Origin: Tidjanibacter sp.
Lineage (GTDB): Bacteria > Bacteroidota > Bacteroidia > Bacteroidales > Rikenellaceae
Assembly: GCA_017521965.1 (NCBI GenBank)
Contig: JAFXAY010000096.1
Location: 1 to 64,000 of the forward strand
Length of the DNA stretch: 64,000 bases
Direction: 5' to 3'
Part shown: positions 35,558 through 45,211 of the stretch, in pieces
Layout of the letters: each line of letters begins with the position of its first letter
Position numbering within the stretch: the first letter of the stretch is position 1
The notes under the pieces: generated by a model
What the model was told of the DNA's origin: nothing
Databases searched by the model: none
The model's input: the letters and a program-made list of their open reading frames with translations, nothing else
Made by a program: the position numbers and the translations under genes

Positions 35558-35586
35558 CCCTCTCGGCACGATATTCGTACCGAGGG
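35558..35586. other. Hairpin before serine hydrolase gene
   Basis: CCCTC..GG..ACG (35558-35570) pairs with CGT..CC..GAGGG (35576-35586), with a small bulge. It sits in the 5' leader region of the plus-strand serine hydrolase. Function unknown. Confidence 0.45.
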
Positions 35587-35618
35587 CCGAGATAACCATT
35601 AACATTAGAAGACATATA

Positions 35619-36917
35619 ATGAGAAGATTAATCACAACTCTTATGGCTACAATTGTTAGCACATCGCTCTCGGCACAGCAGCTGTCGGCCGAGCAGAGCG
35701 ACCCAAAGCAGACACAATATATGCAGGGCTACCCTCCCCCAGCGGAGAAGCGCATCAACGCACGCGATGGCTCATTTTTCGAGTTCCCCGCGCTCCGTTA
35801 CAGCGTCTGCCACATGCGGGAGTTTATGCCCACAGTGGGGGTCGAGAGGCTCAACCGAACCCCCGTTCACTGCTTTGAGCGGGCAATAGACAACAATATC
35901 GACAACCTCACATTTACTCCTACGGGAGCCGACACCACAATCACCTTTGCCGAGTCGCTCGGACTAAACTACACCGACGGAATGCTGATACTGCACCGTG
36001 GTCGAATAGTCTATGAGCGTTACTTTGGCGAGCTCACCCCCGAGCGAGTACACGCAGTGATGTCGGTCACCAAGTCCTTAACGGGAACGATAGCCTCGGT
36101 ATTGGCTGTGGAGGGAGTAATAGACACAACAAAGACCGTAGCCTACTATGTACCTGAGTTGGCCGAGTCGGGGTTTGGTGATGCTACGGTGCGACAGGTG
36201 ATGGATATGACCACCGCCATAAAGTATAGCGAGGACTACACCGACCCCGAAGCGGAGGTGTGGAAGTTCTCAGCAGCGGGGAACGCGATGATTGACCACC
36301 CCGCAGGTACTCCGCAAGGCTACTACGACTATCTGCCCCAGATTGTCAAGGAGGGCGAACACGGTAACGTATTCGGCTATCGCACAGTGAATAGCGATGT
36401 GCTGGGCTGGATAATTGCACGAGCCTCGGGCAAGACAGTGGCGGAGCTGATGCAGGAGTGGTTTTGGAGTCGAATGGGTATGGAACTCGACGCCTACTAT
36501 CAGGTCGATGCGCTGGGTATCCCCTTTGCCGGAGGCGGATTTAATGCCGGACTGCGCGACTTGGCAAGGTTTGGCGAGATGATACGCTGCGGTGGCCTAT
36601 GGCGCGGTGTGCAGATAATACCGCAGGCAGCCATTGACGATATCACCAAAGGGGGTACAGCAGAGCCATTTGCCCGCTCCGCGTACAACAAGTCACTCCC
36701 CGGGTGGAGTTATAGGGATATGTGGTGGAAGAGCAATAATGCCAACGGAGCATTTATGGCGCGCGGTGTCCACGGTCAGGCAATCTATATCGACCCTGCT
36801 GCCGAGATGGTGATTGTCCGCTTGGCATCAAGCGACAAGGCGAGCAACACCCTCCTCGACGCCACATCACTGCCTGCCTACGAAGCAGTAGCGGAGTATT
36901 TGATAAATTCAAAATGA
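35619..36917 (+). CDS. Exported serine hydrolase, beta-lactamase class C fold
   Basis: The 432-residue protein has a signal peptide (about 1-19, ending LSAQ). The active-site SxxK is SVTK near residue 150, and a YRTVNS segment near 265 supplies the Tyr-x-Asn-like motif. FAGGGFNAGLRDLARFGEM and a C-terminal RGVHGQ (HxG type) follow. This is the beta-lactamase/6-aminohexanoate-dimer hydrolase family, which includes esterases and D-amino peptidases; beta-lactam resistance is not implied. It diverges from the M13 peptidase, suggesting a pair of envelope hydrolases. Confidence 0.85.
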   Translation: MRRLITTLMATIVSTSLSAQQLSAEQSDPKQTQYMQGYPPPAEKRINARDGSFFEFPALRYSVCHMREFMPTVGVERLNRTPVHCFERAIDNNIDNLTFTPTGADTTITFAESLGLNYTDGMLILHRGRIVYERYFGELTPERVHAVMSVTKSLTGTIASVLAVEGVIDTTKTVAYYVPELAESGFGDATVRQVMDMTTAIKYSEDYTDPEAEVWKFSAAGNAMIDHPAGTPQGYYDYLPQIVKEGEHGNVFGYRTVNSDVLGWIIARASGKTVAELMQEWFWSRMGMELDAYYQVDALGIPFAGGGFNAGLRDLARFGEMIRCGGLWRGVQIIPQAAIDDITKGGTAEPFARSAYNKSLPGWSYRDMWWKSNNANGAFMARGVHGQAIYIDPAAEMVIVRLASSDKASNTLLDATSLPAYEAVAEYLINSK

Positions 36918-36918
36918 T

Positions 36919-37172
36919 TTAGGGAGCGTTAGGGAGTGTTAGGGAGATTAGGGAATTATAGGAATTATAGGAATAATGGGAATAATGGGAAAATCTTTAA
37001 ACTCTTTAAGTTCCCTAAATTCCTTAATCTCACTAAATTCCCTAAACTCTTTAAACTCCCTATTGCATAGTGGGCTTATTAGGCTTATTGGGCCTATAAT
37101 AATAAGCCCAATAGGCCCGATAGGCCCAATAGGTTTTTCTTATTTTGAATTTTGAACTTTGAATTTTGAATT
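36919..37172. repeat. Composite repeat block 1: arrays plus hairpin plus heptads
   Basis: Three parts follow in order. Part one (36919-37062) holds tandem TTAGGGAG(C/T)G, TTAGGGAATT, ATAGGAATT and AATGGG units, then the complementary series of TCCCTAAA(C/T)TC-like units, giving a large imperfect inverted repeat. Part two (37070-37134) is a GC-richer hairpin built from GGGCTTATT/AATAAGCCC and ATTGGGCCTAT/ATAGGCCCAAT. Part three (37141-37172) is a TTTTGAA heptad array. A second block with the same order is at 53079-53272. With copy 2 of the palindromic element it fills the gap 36918-37301; no gene is visible there. Confidence 0.75.
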
Positions 37173-37175
37173 CCC

Positions 37176-37299
37176 AAAAAAGTCATATGGCTGAGGAAAT
37201 TTTGTGCTTCGTGCAGGGAGTCAAAGCGCAGTTTACTAAGCGTAAATGAGCATTTGGCTCACAAAGGAAGTGCAAAATTTACCAGCCAGATGGCTTTTT
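37176..37299. repeat. Palindromic gene-end repeat, copy 2
   Basis: The outer arms (AAAAAAG.CAT.TGGCTG near 37176-37193 and CAGCCA.ATG.CTTTTTT near 37283-37299) and inner arms (AAATTTTG with CAAAATTT, CTTC with GAAG) make a long interrupted hairpin. At its tip is the core TTTACTAAGCGTAAATGAGCA (37232-37252). It ends next to the stop of the minus-strand ZIP gene and probably terminates it. Confidence 0.65.
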
Positions 37300-37301
37300 T
37301 T

Positions 37302-38093
37302 TTACCCGAGGGCGACGTCTAGAATCATCATCACAGTAAACCCAGCCATAACGCCCCAAGTCCCAAGATGAGGGTGCTCGGAGAGGTTGGCGTCGGGGAT
37401 AAGGTCTTCGGCCACCACGAATATCATTGCGCCCGCAGCAAAGGCAAGCATCCACGGATGGAGGTCGATGATGTGGGTGGAGAGGAAGTAGCCGAGCATA
37501 GCCGACAATGGCTCAACAACGCCACTTGCCGCTCCAAAGAGGAACGCTTTGCGATTGCCACCCACCACGCTACGCATAGGCAACGACACCGCAGCACCTT
37601 CGGGGATATTCTGCACACAGATACCGATAGCAAGTCCCATAGCAGCCATATAGGCCGCCATATCGCCCGCCACGGTGGCAGCACCAAAGGCAAAGCCCAC
37701 CGCCAAGCCTTCGGGGATATTGTGGATAGTCACGGCGAAGAAGAGTTTCAGGCTCTTATGTATCTGTGAGCTAGGGCCTTCCTCCTGATTAGTACCTCCG
37801 TGTATATGGGGTATCACCCTGTCGAGCAGCACCAGGAAGAGTCCGCCGAGCAGAAAGCCGATAGCGGCAGGTATCCAACTCAGATCGCCCCAACTCTCAC
37901 CCGCAGCGTCGATGGCGGGTATCAGTAGCGACCACACCGAAGCGGCAATCATAATGCCCGCAGCAAAGCCCAAAAAGAGGGAGTTCCACTTGTGAGAGAG
38001 TTCCTTGCGCACAAAGAGTACCACCGACGAGCCGAGGGTAGTGCCCAGAAAGAGCAGTAGGAAGCCTAAAATGGTCAATTGTGTAGTATTCAT
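37302..38093 (-). CDS. ZIP-family metal transporter
   Basis: The 263-residue inner-membrane protein has about eight hydrophobic segments. The family metal-site helices are present: HNIPEGLAVGFAFGA (HNxPEG) and QNIPEGAAVSLP. A His-containing loop (HIHGG) follows TM3. Members such as ZupT take up Zn2+, Fe2+ or Mn2+. It has its own promoter and ends at the palindromic element. Confidence 0.92.
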   Translation of the reverse strand: MNTTQLTILGFLLLFLGTTLGSSVVLFVRKELSHKWNSLFLGFAAGIMIAASVWSLLIPAIDAAGESWGDLSWIPAAIGFLLGGLFLVLLDRVIPHIHGGTNQEEGPSSQIHKSLKLFFAVTIHNIPEGLAVGFAFGAATVAGDMAAYMAAMGLAIGICVQNIPEGAAVSLPMRSVVGGNRKAFLFGAASGVVEPLSAMLGYFLSTHIIDLHPWMLAFAAGAMIFVVAEDLIPDANLSEHPHLGTWGVMAGFTVMMILDVALG

Positions 38094-38121
38094 CTTCTAT
38101 CTATTTTCAAATTATATAATA

Positions 38122-38150
38122 CAAATGTACACAAAAATTTCCGAACTCAA
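38122..38150 (-). promoter_or_regulatory. Promoter of ZIP transporter
   Basis: Minus-strand TTG (38150-38148), 18 nt, TACATTTG (38129-38122). No metalloregulator site was recognised. Confidence 0.6.
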
Positions 38151-38202
38151 ATTATGGAACACCCTTTGAACAGATTATTCGGCAAACCAAAAACCGAAAA
38201 AT

Positions 38203-39264
38203 ATGTTCAGAAAAAGTATCAAGGCACTCGTTGCCACACTATTAGTAGTCACCACAATCGTTCCGAGCAGGGCGCAGACCGGAATTGAGGTTGGCATCAA
38301 CTACACCACCGAATTTTTCTACGGTTTTGCCGAAAACAAGGCCAATTGGGCAAATATACTCGATGTGGACTTCTCGCGCACGCTGTGGCAGGGAGGCTCG
38401 GTGAGGCTCAACCTGCTCTCGTCGGACAATCTTCGTGCCTCGCGAGGCAAAGAGCCTATCGCTCCCGACTTGGAGATATTCTCCGGTATCGAGGAGGAGA
38501 GTGCATCGCTCTCAATGTTCATCTTCGGCATCTCCCAGCACATCGGCATATCCGACGTATTCTTAGGGGTGCGCAACGTCAACGAGGACTACTTCGACAC
38601 TCCGTGGAACTCCCTCTTCACCTCGCCATCGAACGGGCTCTACCCCTGCATCTCCGAAGGGTACCCGCTTGCCGATGCACCGCGCGCCGCCCTCTGTCTG
38701 CATAGTGAGATGCGCTTCTCGCCCCGCTGGCTCTATAAGAGTTCGCTATATAATGGAGTGGCAACGGGCGATTGGTTGAAGGTGTTCAACTTTCGACCTC
38801 GCAAGCAGGGTATCTTGGCAATCTCCGAACTGAGTTACACGGGCAGGGAGGATAGTTACGTAGGCTCCTATCACCTCGGCACCGTATTCGGCGACTGCTA
38901 CGACGAGGAGCGCGGGGAGAAGGTCAAAAACGACTCTTTCTGGCTATTGGTCGAACAACCTCTCTACCTATCGCGCAGTGGCCGCACTCTGCAACTGCTC
39001 TTGCAGGGTGGCTACTCCACTACGGGCACTTGCCGAGGCTATTTTGGTGCGGGTGCTGTGTGGCGTGGGCTATTGCATAGCGACGACTACATAGGCCTGT
39101 TGGCACAACGCACATTTCACAAGCAAGGCGACGAGACCGACTGGGAACTCACCTATGCTATGCGCTTTGGTGCGGCACAAGTACAACCCGCACTCCATCT
39201 GCTATTTGGTGGCGACAAGACCCGCGCGATAGGTGTTTTAAAGGTGGTGATGGAGTTCGATTAG
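38203..39264 (+). CDS. Outer-membrane porin-like protein
   Basis: The 353-residue protein has a signal peptide (about 1-24, ending PSRA). Alternating beta-strand pattern continues throughout, with FFYGFAENKANWANILDVDF near the start of the barrel and LQGGYSTTG near the end. Layout and motifs suggest the carbohydrate-selective porin (OprB-like) group. It ends in EFD rather than a terminal aromatic residue. Its stop overlaps the converging crcB stop by 4 bases. The substrate is not known. Confidence 0.65.
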   Translation: MFRKSIKALVATLLVVTTIVPSRAQTGIEVGINYTTEFFYGFAENKANWANILDVDFSRTLWQGGSVRLNLLSSDNLRASRGKEPIAPDLEIFSGIEEESASLSMFIFGISQHIGISDVFLGVRNVNEDYFDTPWNSLFTSPSNGLYPCISEGYPLADAPRAALCLHSEMRFSPRWLYKSSLYNGVATGDWLKVFNFRPRKQGILAISELSYTGREDSYVGSYHLGTVFGDCYDEERGEKVKNDSFWLLVEQPLYLSRSGRTLQLLLQGGYSTTGTCRGYFGAGAVWRGLLHSDDYIGLLAQRTFHKQGDETDWELTYAMRFGAAQVQPALHLLFGGDKTRAIGVLKVVMEFD

Positions 39265-39644
39265 GCACCTTTCACCAAGCATCGTCCCAACCACACCAAG
39301 ACCAAACCGAGCAGGAAGGTTGCCGAGGAGTAGAGTGCAAACTGAAACCAGCGATGGTCAGCAAGCAACAGGTACATATCGTCGGCAAAGGTCGAAAAGG
39401 TGGTTAGGCCACCACAAAAGCCCGTGATGAGAAAGACATTTGCCACAGGCGACACAAGTTGGTGACGCTCAGCAAGTCCGAAGAGCAAGCCTATCAGAAA
39501 ACTACCCACTATATTGACCACAAAAGTACTCCACGGGAAGTGGCTATGGGTGAGGTGGGAGAAGAGGCGACCGACAAGGTAGCGGAGTGCCGAGCCAAAG
39601 AAACCGCCAAGGCCGGCAAAGAAGATAAGTTTCAGAGTCTGCAT
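39261..39644 (-). CDS. crcB: Fluoride channel Fluc/CrcB
   Basis: The 127-residue protein has four membrane segments. GGFFGSALRYLVGR, FVVNIVGSFLIG (the conserved asparagine) and GFCGGLTTFSTF (the central Na+-site and pore Phe motif) are diagnostic. It exports fluoride as a dual-topology dimer. The ATG at 39644 (MQTLKLIFF) gives the canonical start; the longer frame lacks a basis. I found no convincing fluoride riboswitch upstream. Confidence 0.94.
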   Translation of the reverse strand: MQTLKLIFFAGLGGFFGSALRYLVGRLFSHLTHSHFPWSTFVVNIVGSFLIGLLFGLAERHQLVSPVANVFLITGFCGGLTTFSTFADDMYLLLADHRWFQFALYSSATFLLGLVLVWLGRCLVKGA

Positions 39645-39750
39645 AATCGTAAATTTAAAGGTGTAACACTCTCCGACTTTGGGCAATTCTGATGCCACAT
39701 TTGGTCGCAACGGTGGTTAGTGGCAAACATTTTGATAGAGTAACGAATGA

Positions 39751-39766
39751 CGAGGCAATCGCCTCG
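39751..39766. other. Small hairpin between crcB and ureA
   Basis: CGAGGC (39751-39756) and GCCTCG (39761-39766) form a 6-bp GC stem with a 4-base loop, 34 bases before ureA. It could affect either divergent gene. No consensus promoter for the urease operon was found in 39645-39800. Confidence 0.4.
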
Positions 39767-39800
39767 GCAGAAATCATTAACAACAAAAAAAAACTGAATT

Positions 39801-40103
39801 ATGCATTTAACACCGAAAGAGATTGACAAACTGATGTTGCTCTCACTTGGCGAGATTGCCGAGCGACGCAAGCAGAAGGGGCTGAAACTCAACTATCCGG
39901 AGTCGGTTGCCTACATCACAAGTGCCGCATTGGAGGGTGCTCGTGAGGGTAAGACCGTAGAGGAGGTGATGAGCAATGCTGCCTCGGTACTCACACGCGA
40001 AGATGTGATGGATGGAGTGGCCGATATGATAACACTCCTGCAAGTGGAGGCGGTATTTACCGATGGGTCACGCCTTGTAAGTATTCACAACCCTATAAGA
40101 TAG
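39801..40103 (+). CDS. ureA: Urease subunit gamma
   Basis: The 100-residue protein has [22 protein letters not shown] and [10 protein letters not shown], the standard UreA features. It is the smallest structural subunit of the nickel enzyme that hydrolyses urea to ammonia and carbamate. First gene of ureABCEFGD; ureB starts 6 bases later. Confidence 0.97.
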   Translation: MHLTPKEIDKLMLLSLGEIAERRKQKGLKLNYPESVAYITSAALEGAREGKTVEEVMSNAASVLTREDVMDGVADMITLLQVEAVFTDGSRLVSIHNPIR

Positions 40104-40109
40104 AGAGTT

Positions 40110-40619
40110 ATGAAAGAGAATAGCAAAAATTGTTACCCCGACAAGAGTGGCTACCAACCAAAAGAGAAGGTAGCTGTGGGTGGCGTGGTACTCCACAACT
40201 CCCCCATCGAATACAACACCGATCGCACCCCGACCACACTCGAAGTGCACAACACGGGCGACAGACCTATACAGGTGGGCTCGCACTTCCACTTCTTTGA
40301 GGTCAATCGTTATTTGGAGTTCGACCGAGCTGCCGCCTTTGGCACTCACCTGAACATACCCGCCACCACCGCCATACGCTTCGAGCCTGGCGAGAGCAAA
40401 GAGGTGGAGGTAGTGCCTTTTAGTGGTAAGCAGCGAATAATTGGTTTCAACGGTTTGGTAGAGGGCTATGCAGGTGGCGAAGATGAGCCAACCTATCTAC
40501 CTACACGTCACAAGGCAATAGGTCGTGCACACAAGCGCGGCTTCCGATGCAGCGGTCAGCACTGCCACCACAATGCAGCAGGTAGCGAGAGTAACAAATC
40601 AGAAAAAACAAGAGAGTAA
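40110..40619 (+). CDS. ureB: Urease subunit beta with extended C-terminus
   Basis: The 169-residue protein has the UreB core [19 protein letters not shown] and [15 protein letters not shown] within residues 1 to about 120. A tail with [10 protein letters not shown] and a charged end follows, making it longer than minimal UreB proteins (about 100-110). The tail is Cys/His-rich and might bind metal. Its stop overlaps the ureC start (TAATG). Confidence 0.95.
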   Translation: MKENSKNCYPDKSGYQPKEKVAVGGVVLHNSPIEYNTDRTPTTLEVHNTGDRPIQVGSHFHFFEVNRYLEFDRAAAFGTHLNIPATTAIRFEPGESKEVEVVPFSGKQRIIGFNGLVEGYAGGEDEPTYLPTRHKAIGRAHKRGFRCSGQHCHHNAAGSESNKSEKTRE

Positions 40620-42337
40620 TGGCAACAATATCAAGACAACAGTACAACAATCTGTTCGGGCCGACCGTAGGCGACCGTATTCGTCTGGGCGACACCGACT
40701 TATACATAGAAATTGAGCGCGACCTGCGCACTTTGGGCGACGAGGTGGTCTATGGCGGAGGTAAGACTCTGCGCGACGGTATGGGTCAGGCCAACAGCAT
40801 CACAGGTTCACAGGGAGCACTCGACTTGGTGATAACCAACGTCACAGTGCTCGACCCAAAGGTGGGCGTAGTAAAGGCCGACGTGGGTATCAAAGATGGG
40901 CGAATAGCGGGCATAGGCAAGGCGGGCAACCCCAACACTATGCGCGGAGTGTCGCCCGAATTGGTGACAAGCGCCGCCACCGATGCCATATCGGGTGAGC
41001 ACCTGATACTCACCGCCGCCGCTATCGACGGACACGTTCACTTCATCTCGCCGCAGCAGGCTGAGGCCTGCCTGAGCAACGGTATCACCACGCTGATTGG
41101 CGGTGGTGTAGGTCCAACCGACGGAACAAACGGAACAACCATAACCTCCGGCCGGTGGAACATCGAGAAGATGATTCAGGCTGCCGAAGGATTGCCTATT
41201 AATATAGGTTATCTCGGCAAGGGCAACTGCTCAGTAGCCGAGCCTATGGAGGAGCAGATAAGAGCCGGTGCCTGCGGATTGAAGATACACGAGGATTGGG
41301 GCTCGACCCCTGCCGCCATACGAAGAGCGATGGCTGTTGCCGACCGCTACGATGTGCAGGTGGCAATACACACCGACACCCTCAACGAGGGCGGATATGT
41401 GGAGGATACCATTGCCGCCATTGATGGTCGCACTATCCACACCTACCACACCGAGGGCGCAGGTGGTGGTCACGCTCCCGACCTCTTGAAGATGGCATCG
41501 CAGCTCAATGTGCTCCCCTCTTCTACCAACCCGACACTCCCCTTCGGCATAAACTCGCAGGCGGAGTTGTTCGATATGATTATGGTGTGCCACAACCTCA
41601 ACCCCAAAATTCCCTCCGACGTGGCATTTGCCGAGAGCCGCGTAAGACCCGAAACGCAGGCTGCCGAAAATGTACTCCACGACTTGGGAGTGCTCTCGAT
41701 GATTACCTCCGACTCACAGGCTATGGGTCGTGTGGGTGAGTCGTTCCTCAGGGCATTCCAGATGGCATCGTATATGAAGTCTGTGCGTGGCCGACTCCAC
41801 GAAGATAGCGACCACAACGACAACTTCCGAGTACTGCGCTACTTGGCGAAAGTTACGATAAATCCCGCTATCACCTACGGTATCTCCGATGTGTTAGGCT
41901 CAATCGAGCGTGGCAAGATGGCCGACCTTGTGTTGTGGGAGCCCGCCTTCTTTGGCACCAAGCCGAAGATGGTAATCAAGGGCGGTATGATAAATTGGGC
42001 GCAGATGGGCGACCCCAATGCCTCGCTGCCCACTCCGCAGCCTATCTATATGCGTTCTATGTTTGGCTCGTTCGGCAAGGCGATGCCCAAGACCTGCCTA
42101 ACCTTCACCTCGCGCGCAGCGTGGGAGAGCGATATAGCCCACCGTCTTGGATTGGAGCGCGAGGTATATCCCGTATGCCGCACACGCTCGCTCACCAAGG
42201 AGCAGATGATACTCAACTCGGCAACACCCAATATAGAGGTCAACCCCGAAACATTTGAGGTGAGGATAGACGGTAAGGTGATTGAGATAGCACCTGCTGC
42301 CGAGTTCCCGCTCTCGCAACTCTATTGGTTTAGTTAA
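40619..42337 (+). CDS. ureC: Urease subunit alpha
   Basis: The 572-residue catalytic subunit has DGHVHF (nickel His pair), GLKIHEDWG with the lysine that is carbamylated to bridge the two nickel ions, and MVCHNL with the flap cysteine and catalytic histidine. The family's next histidine here is Asn. [13 protein letters not shown] has the nickel-binding aspartate. All active-site residues I could check are present, so the enzyme should be functional once matured by UreEFGD. Confidence 0.97.
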   Translation: MATISRQQYNNLFGPTVGDRIRLGDTDLYIEIERDLRTLGDEVVYGGGKTLRDGMGQANSITGSQGALDLVITNVTVLDPKVGVVKADVGIKDGRIAGIGKAGNPNTMRGVSPELVTSAATDAISGEHLILTAAAIDGHVHFISPQQAEACLSNGITTLIGGGVGPTDGTNGTTITSGRWNIEKMIQAAEGLPINIGYLGKGNCSVAEPMEEQIRAGACGLKIHEDWGSTPAAIRRAMAVADRYDVQVAIHTDTLNEGGYVEDTIAAIDGRTIHTYHTEGAGGGHAPDLLKMASQLNVLPSSTNPTLPFGINSQAELFDMIMVCHNLNPKIPSDVAFAESRVRPETQAAENVLHDLGVLSMITSDSQAMGRVGESFLRAFQMASYMKSVRGRLHEDSDHNDNFRVLRYLAKVTINPAITYGISDVLGSIERGKMADLVLWEPAFFGTKPKMVIKGGMINWAQMGDPNASLPTPQPIYMRSMFGSFGKAMPKTCLTFTSRAAWESDIAHRLGLEREVYPVCRTRSLTKEQMILNSATPNIEVNPETFEVRIDGKVIEIAPAAEFPLSQLYWFS

Positions 42338-42348
42338 AGAGTGTAGGT

Positions 42349-42957
42349 ATGAAGATTTACACGCAAGTAATCGGTAATATCCGCTCGCCACATTGGGCTG
42401 AGGCGGTGGAGAAGACCGAGCAGGAGTATATCGACCTCGACCACTGGTCGGCTCAAAAGAGCCGGCTGGTGGCCACGGGGAGTCGGGGCAACAACTACGC
42501 TATATCGCTCGAACGTGGGCGACACCTGAGTGATGGCGACCTAATCTACTACTCTGCCGAGGAGCAGAGGTCGGTGATTATCCGCATAGCGCTCGACGAG
42601 GTGATGGTCGTTACGCTCAGTCCCGAGAGGCTCGGCACGGTGGAGCGACTACTGACAAGTGCAGTAGAACTCGGCCACTCGCTCGGCAACCAGCATTGGC
42701 CCGCAGTGGTGCGTGGCGCGCAAGTCTATGTGCCGATGTGTATCGACCGTCGAGCAATGGAGAGTGTGATGAAGAGCCACCGAATAGAGGGTATTGAGTA
42801 TGAGTTCAGGGCAGGTAGCGAGATTATTCCCTACCTCTCGCCCCACGAGCTCCGACTCCTTTTTGGAAATGTACGGCACAGCCACCAAGACGATGAACAC
42901 CACCAAGACCAAGAGGAACACTGCCACGAAGCCTACTCAACGGTTGGGGAGGATTAG
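42349..42957 (+). CDS. ureE: Urease nickel metallochaperone UreE
   Basis: The 202-residue protein has a UreE N-terminal beta domain and a ferredoxin-like C-terminal domain with LGNQHWPAV and an LLFGN near the end. A histidine/aspartate-rich tail (HSHQDDEHHQDQEEHCHE) binds nickel. It delivers Ni2+ to the UreG-bound complex. Starts 11 bases after ureC. Confidence 0.93.
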   Translation: MKIYTQVIGNIRSPHWAEAVEKTEQEYIDLDHWSAQKSRLVATGSRGNNYAISLERGRHLSDGDLIYYSAEEQRSVIIRIALDEVMVVTLSPERLGTVERLLTSAVELGHSLGNQHWPAVVRGAQVYVPMCIDRRAMESVMKSHRIEGIEYEFRAGSEIIPYLSPHELRLLFGNVRHSHQDDEHHQDQEEHCHEAYSTVGED

Positions 42958-42964
42958 TCGTCTG

Positions 42965-43633
42965 ATGCGGCTGCTCCAATATGCCGACTCGGCACTGCCA
43001 ATCGGTAGCTTCTCCTTTTCGGGAGGTGTAGAGAGCGCTGCGGCGGCAGGACTGCTCACTACCGAAGAGGAGTTGGAGGGGTATCTGCACCAATCGCTGC
43101 GCACAGCAGCACTCACCGACGGAGTGGCAGCACTCCACGCCTATCGTGCAGCATTGGTGGGGAATATGGAGGCTGTGGTCGATGCCGACCAGAGGCTCTA
43201 CTGCACCAAACTTTGGGCAGAGAGCAGAGCGATGTCGGTAAGAGTGGGAGGCAGACTACTATCGTTGGCACGTAATACGTTAAACAACAGTCTTTTGGAT
43301 AAATTTAGCGAAACCATCGCAAAAGGTGGTTGTCGAGGCACTCAGGCGGTGGTATTGGCGCTCATCTTTGCCATTGAGGAGGTCGATGAGCAGTCGCTAT
43401 GGGCGGCATTGATGAGTGGAGTGGCAAATATGGTACTCGGGGCTTCGCTTCGCACAACCCGCCTCTCGCACCTCGCCACACAAGCGATACTCCACCGCAC
43501 CGCGCCTCTTATCGAAGAGCAATATGCCACGGTGCTCGAAATGCGGTTGGAGGATATGCAGAGTTTTGCCCCGATGATGGAGATAGTGGCAGCACTCCAC
43601 GAGCAGGGCAGAGAGAGATTATTTATGAACTAA
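42965..43633 (+). CDS. ureF: Urease accessory protein UreF
   Basis: The product has 222 residues from ATG 42965 ([21 protein letters not shown]), which follows ureE by 7 bases and gives the normal family length. An in-frame ATG 72 bases upstream inside ureE is an alternative. [12 protein letters not shown] is the UreF signature. It gates UreG GTPase activity in the UreD-UreF-UreG complex on apo-urease. Confidence 0.93.
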   Translation: MRLLQYADSALPIGSFSFSGGVESAAAAGLLTTEEELEGYLHQSLRTAALTDGVAALHAYRAALVGNMEAVVDADQRLYCTKLWAESRAMSVRVGGRLLSLARNTLNNSLLDKFSETIAKGGCRGTQAVVLALIFAIEEVDEQSLWAALMSGVANMVLGASLRTTRLSHLATQAILHRTAPLIEEQYATVLEMRLEDMQSFAPMMEIVAALHEQGRERLFMN

Positions 43634-43637
43634 ACAG

Positions 43638-44264
43638 ATGAAAAAGAGTTGCAGAATAGGAGTCGGCGGACCTGTCGGCTCTGGTAAAACAGCACTGATA
43701 GAGGCTCTTGCTCCACGTCTGATTGACAAGGGGTTGAGTCTGCTGATAGTGACAAACGATATAGTAACCACCGAGGATGCACGCCACGTGCAGCACGTAC
43801 TGCGCGGAGTGTTGGCCGAGGAGCGTATTGTGGGGGTCGAAACGGGAGCTTGTCCGCACACTGCGGTGCGGGAGGACCCATCGATGAACCTTGCGGCAGT
43901 AGAGGATATGGAGGCACGGTTTCCCGATGCCGATGTGGTATTTATTGAGTCGGGAGGCGACAACCTGACTCTCACATTTAGCCCTGCGCTGGTCGATTTC
44001 TTCATCTATGTTATCGACGTGGCGGCAGGCGACAAGATACCGCGTAAAGATGGGCCGGGAATTACTCACTCAGATATTTTGGTTATCAACAAGTTCGACC
44101 TTGCACCCTATGTGCGTGCCGACTTGGAGGTGATGCGCCACGACTCGAAGCTGATGCGTGGCGAGCGACCCTTCATCTTCACCAACTGCTTTACGGGTGA
44201 GGGTATCGACCGATTGGTGGAACTGATTGAGCAGATGGCACTCTTTGACCTCGAATTGCAATGA
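43638..44264 (+). CDS. ureG: Urease accessory GTPase UreG
   Basis: The 208-residue protein has P-loop [15 protein letters not shown] (about 8-22), the ESGGDNL segment and NKFDLAPYV for guanine binding. SIMIBI-class GTPase that powers nickel insertion into urease. The stop overlaps ureD (ATGA). Confidence 0.97.
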   Translation: MKKSCRIGVGGPVGSGKTALIEALAPRLIDKGLSLLIVTNDIVTTEDARHVQHVLRGVLAEERIVGVETGACPHTAVREDPSMNLAAVEDMEARFPDADVVFIESGGDNLTLTFSPALVDFFIYVIDVAAGDKIPRKDGPGITHSDILVINKFDLAPYVRADLEVMRHDSKLMRGERPFIFTNCFTGEGIDRLVELIEQMALFDLELQ

Positions 44265-45166
44265 GTCGCACCACACCGATAGAACTCACTCCCTACCTGC
44301 GTCAGCCACCCGCTATGGCGGCAGGAGCGGCGGGCAAGCGCGGCGAGGTGGTGATGCACTTCGAGGCTACACCCGAGGGGCGAAGTCTGCTCCGTCACCT
44401 CTATCGTCGTACTCCGCTTATCGTGCAGCAGGCGCTCTACTTCGATGAGGAGTTGCCGGAGTTGCCCTGTGTCTATATCCTCTCGTCGGGAGGGCCAAAT
44501 GTCGATGGCGACCGCTATCGGCAGGAGATACGATTGGGCAAGGGGGCTATGGCACACATCTCGACGGGTGCTGCCACCAAGATAGCGCCGATGAACTACA
44601 ACTACTCGGAGTTGGTACAGGAGTTTGTGCTCGACGATGGGGCTTACTTGGAGTATCTGCCCGAGCAGACTATTCCCTGCCGCTCGGCGCGCTATCGTAG
44701 CGATTGCCGAATCACCATATCACCGAGCGCAACGCTCTTCTACTCTGAGATTTACACCTCGGGCAGGCGTCACCACAACGGAGAGCATTTCGACTACGAC
44801 CTACTCTCGCTCTCGACCTCCGCAGAGCGACCCGACAGCACGCAATTATTCAGCGAAAAGATGGTTATAGTGCCGAGCGAAACATCTCCTGCGCAGAGGT
44901 GGATAATGGCCGAATACGACACTTTTGCCACGGTATTCATACTCACCCCACCCTCATCGGCTGAGGCGATATATAGGCAGATAGAGAGCCACCGAAGAGA
45001 ACTATCGGCTGTGGGAGTAACCCATCTGCCAATGGAGAGCGGGCTGATGTGCAGGGTGCTTACAAAAGGGAGCGACCGAGCCAAAAAGATAGTGAGAGAA
45101 CTCTGCTCGATAGTCCGCCGAGAGATTAAGGGGAGGCCGCTACCAGCGGAGTTTCCGTGGAGGTAG
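44261..45166 (+). CDS. ureD: Urease accessory protein UreD (UreH)
   Basis: The 301-residue scaffold protein has typical segments [17 protein letters not shown] and [11 protein letters not shown] (LEWLPQ-type). It bridges apo-urease and the UreF-UreG pair and carries a nickel tunnel. Last accessory gene of the set; the order with ureD at the end is an alternative to the ureD-first operons of enterobacteria. Confidence 0.93.
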   Translation: MSRTTPIELTPYLRQPPAMAAGAAGKRGEVVMHFEATPEGRSLLRHLYRRTPLIVQQALYFDEELPELPCVYILSSGGPNVDGDRYRQEIRLGKGAMAHISTGAATKIAPMNYNYSELVQEFVLDDGAYLEYLPEQTIPCRSARYRSDCRITISPSATLFYSEIYTSGRRHHNGEHFDYDLLSLSTSAERPDSTQLFSEKMVIVPSETSPAQRWIMAEYDTFATVFILTPPSSAEAIYRQIESHRRELSAVGVTHLPMESGLMCRVLTKGSDRAKKIVRELCSIVRREIKGRPLPAEFPWR

Positions 45167-45211
45167 AACAAACATAATTAGACAACAAAGCACAAAAACA
45201 AAACGAAAAAA

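Noticed and set aside
37141-37172. Heptad TTTTGAA arrays as a CRISPR array
   Set aside because: Units are 7 bases with no spacers and no cas genes are in the window.
38154-38288. A 44-codon frame starting MEHPLNRLFGK before the porin
   Set aside because: It overlaps the porin signal peptide in another frame and shows no family features. It could be a leader peptide but nothing supports it.
39645-39800. Fluoride riboswitch upstream of crcB
   Set aside because: Looked for the conserved GAUGG-type core and pseudoknot; only a simple 6-bp hairpin and unrelated sequence are present.
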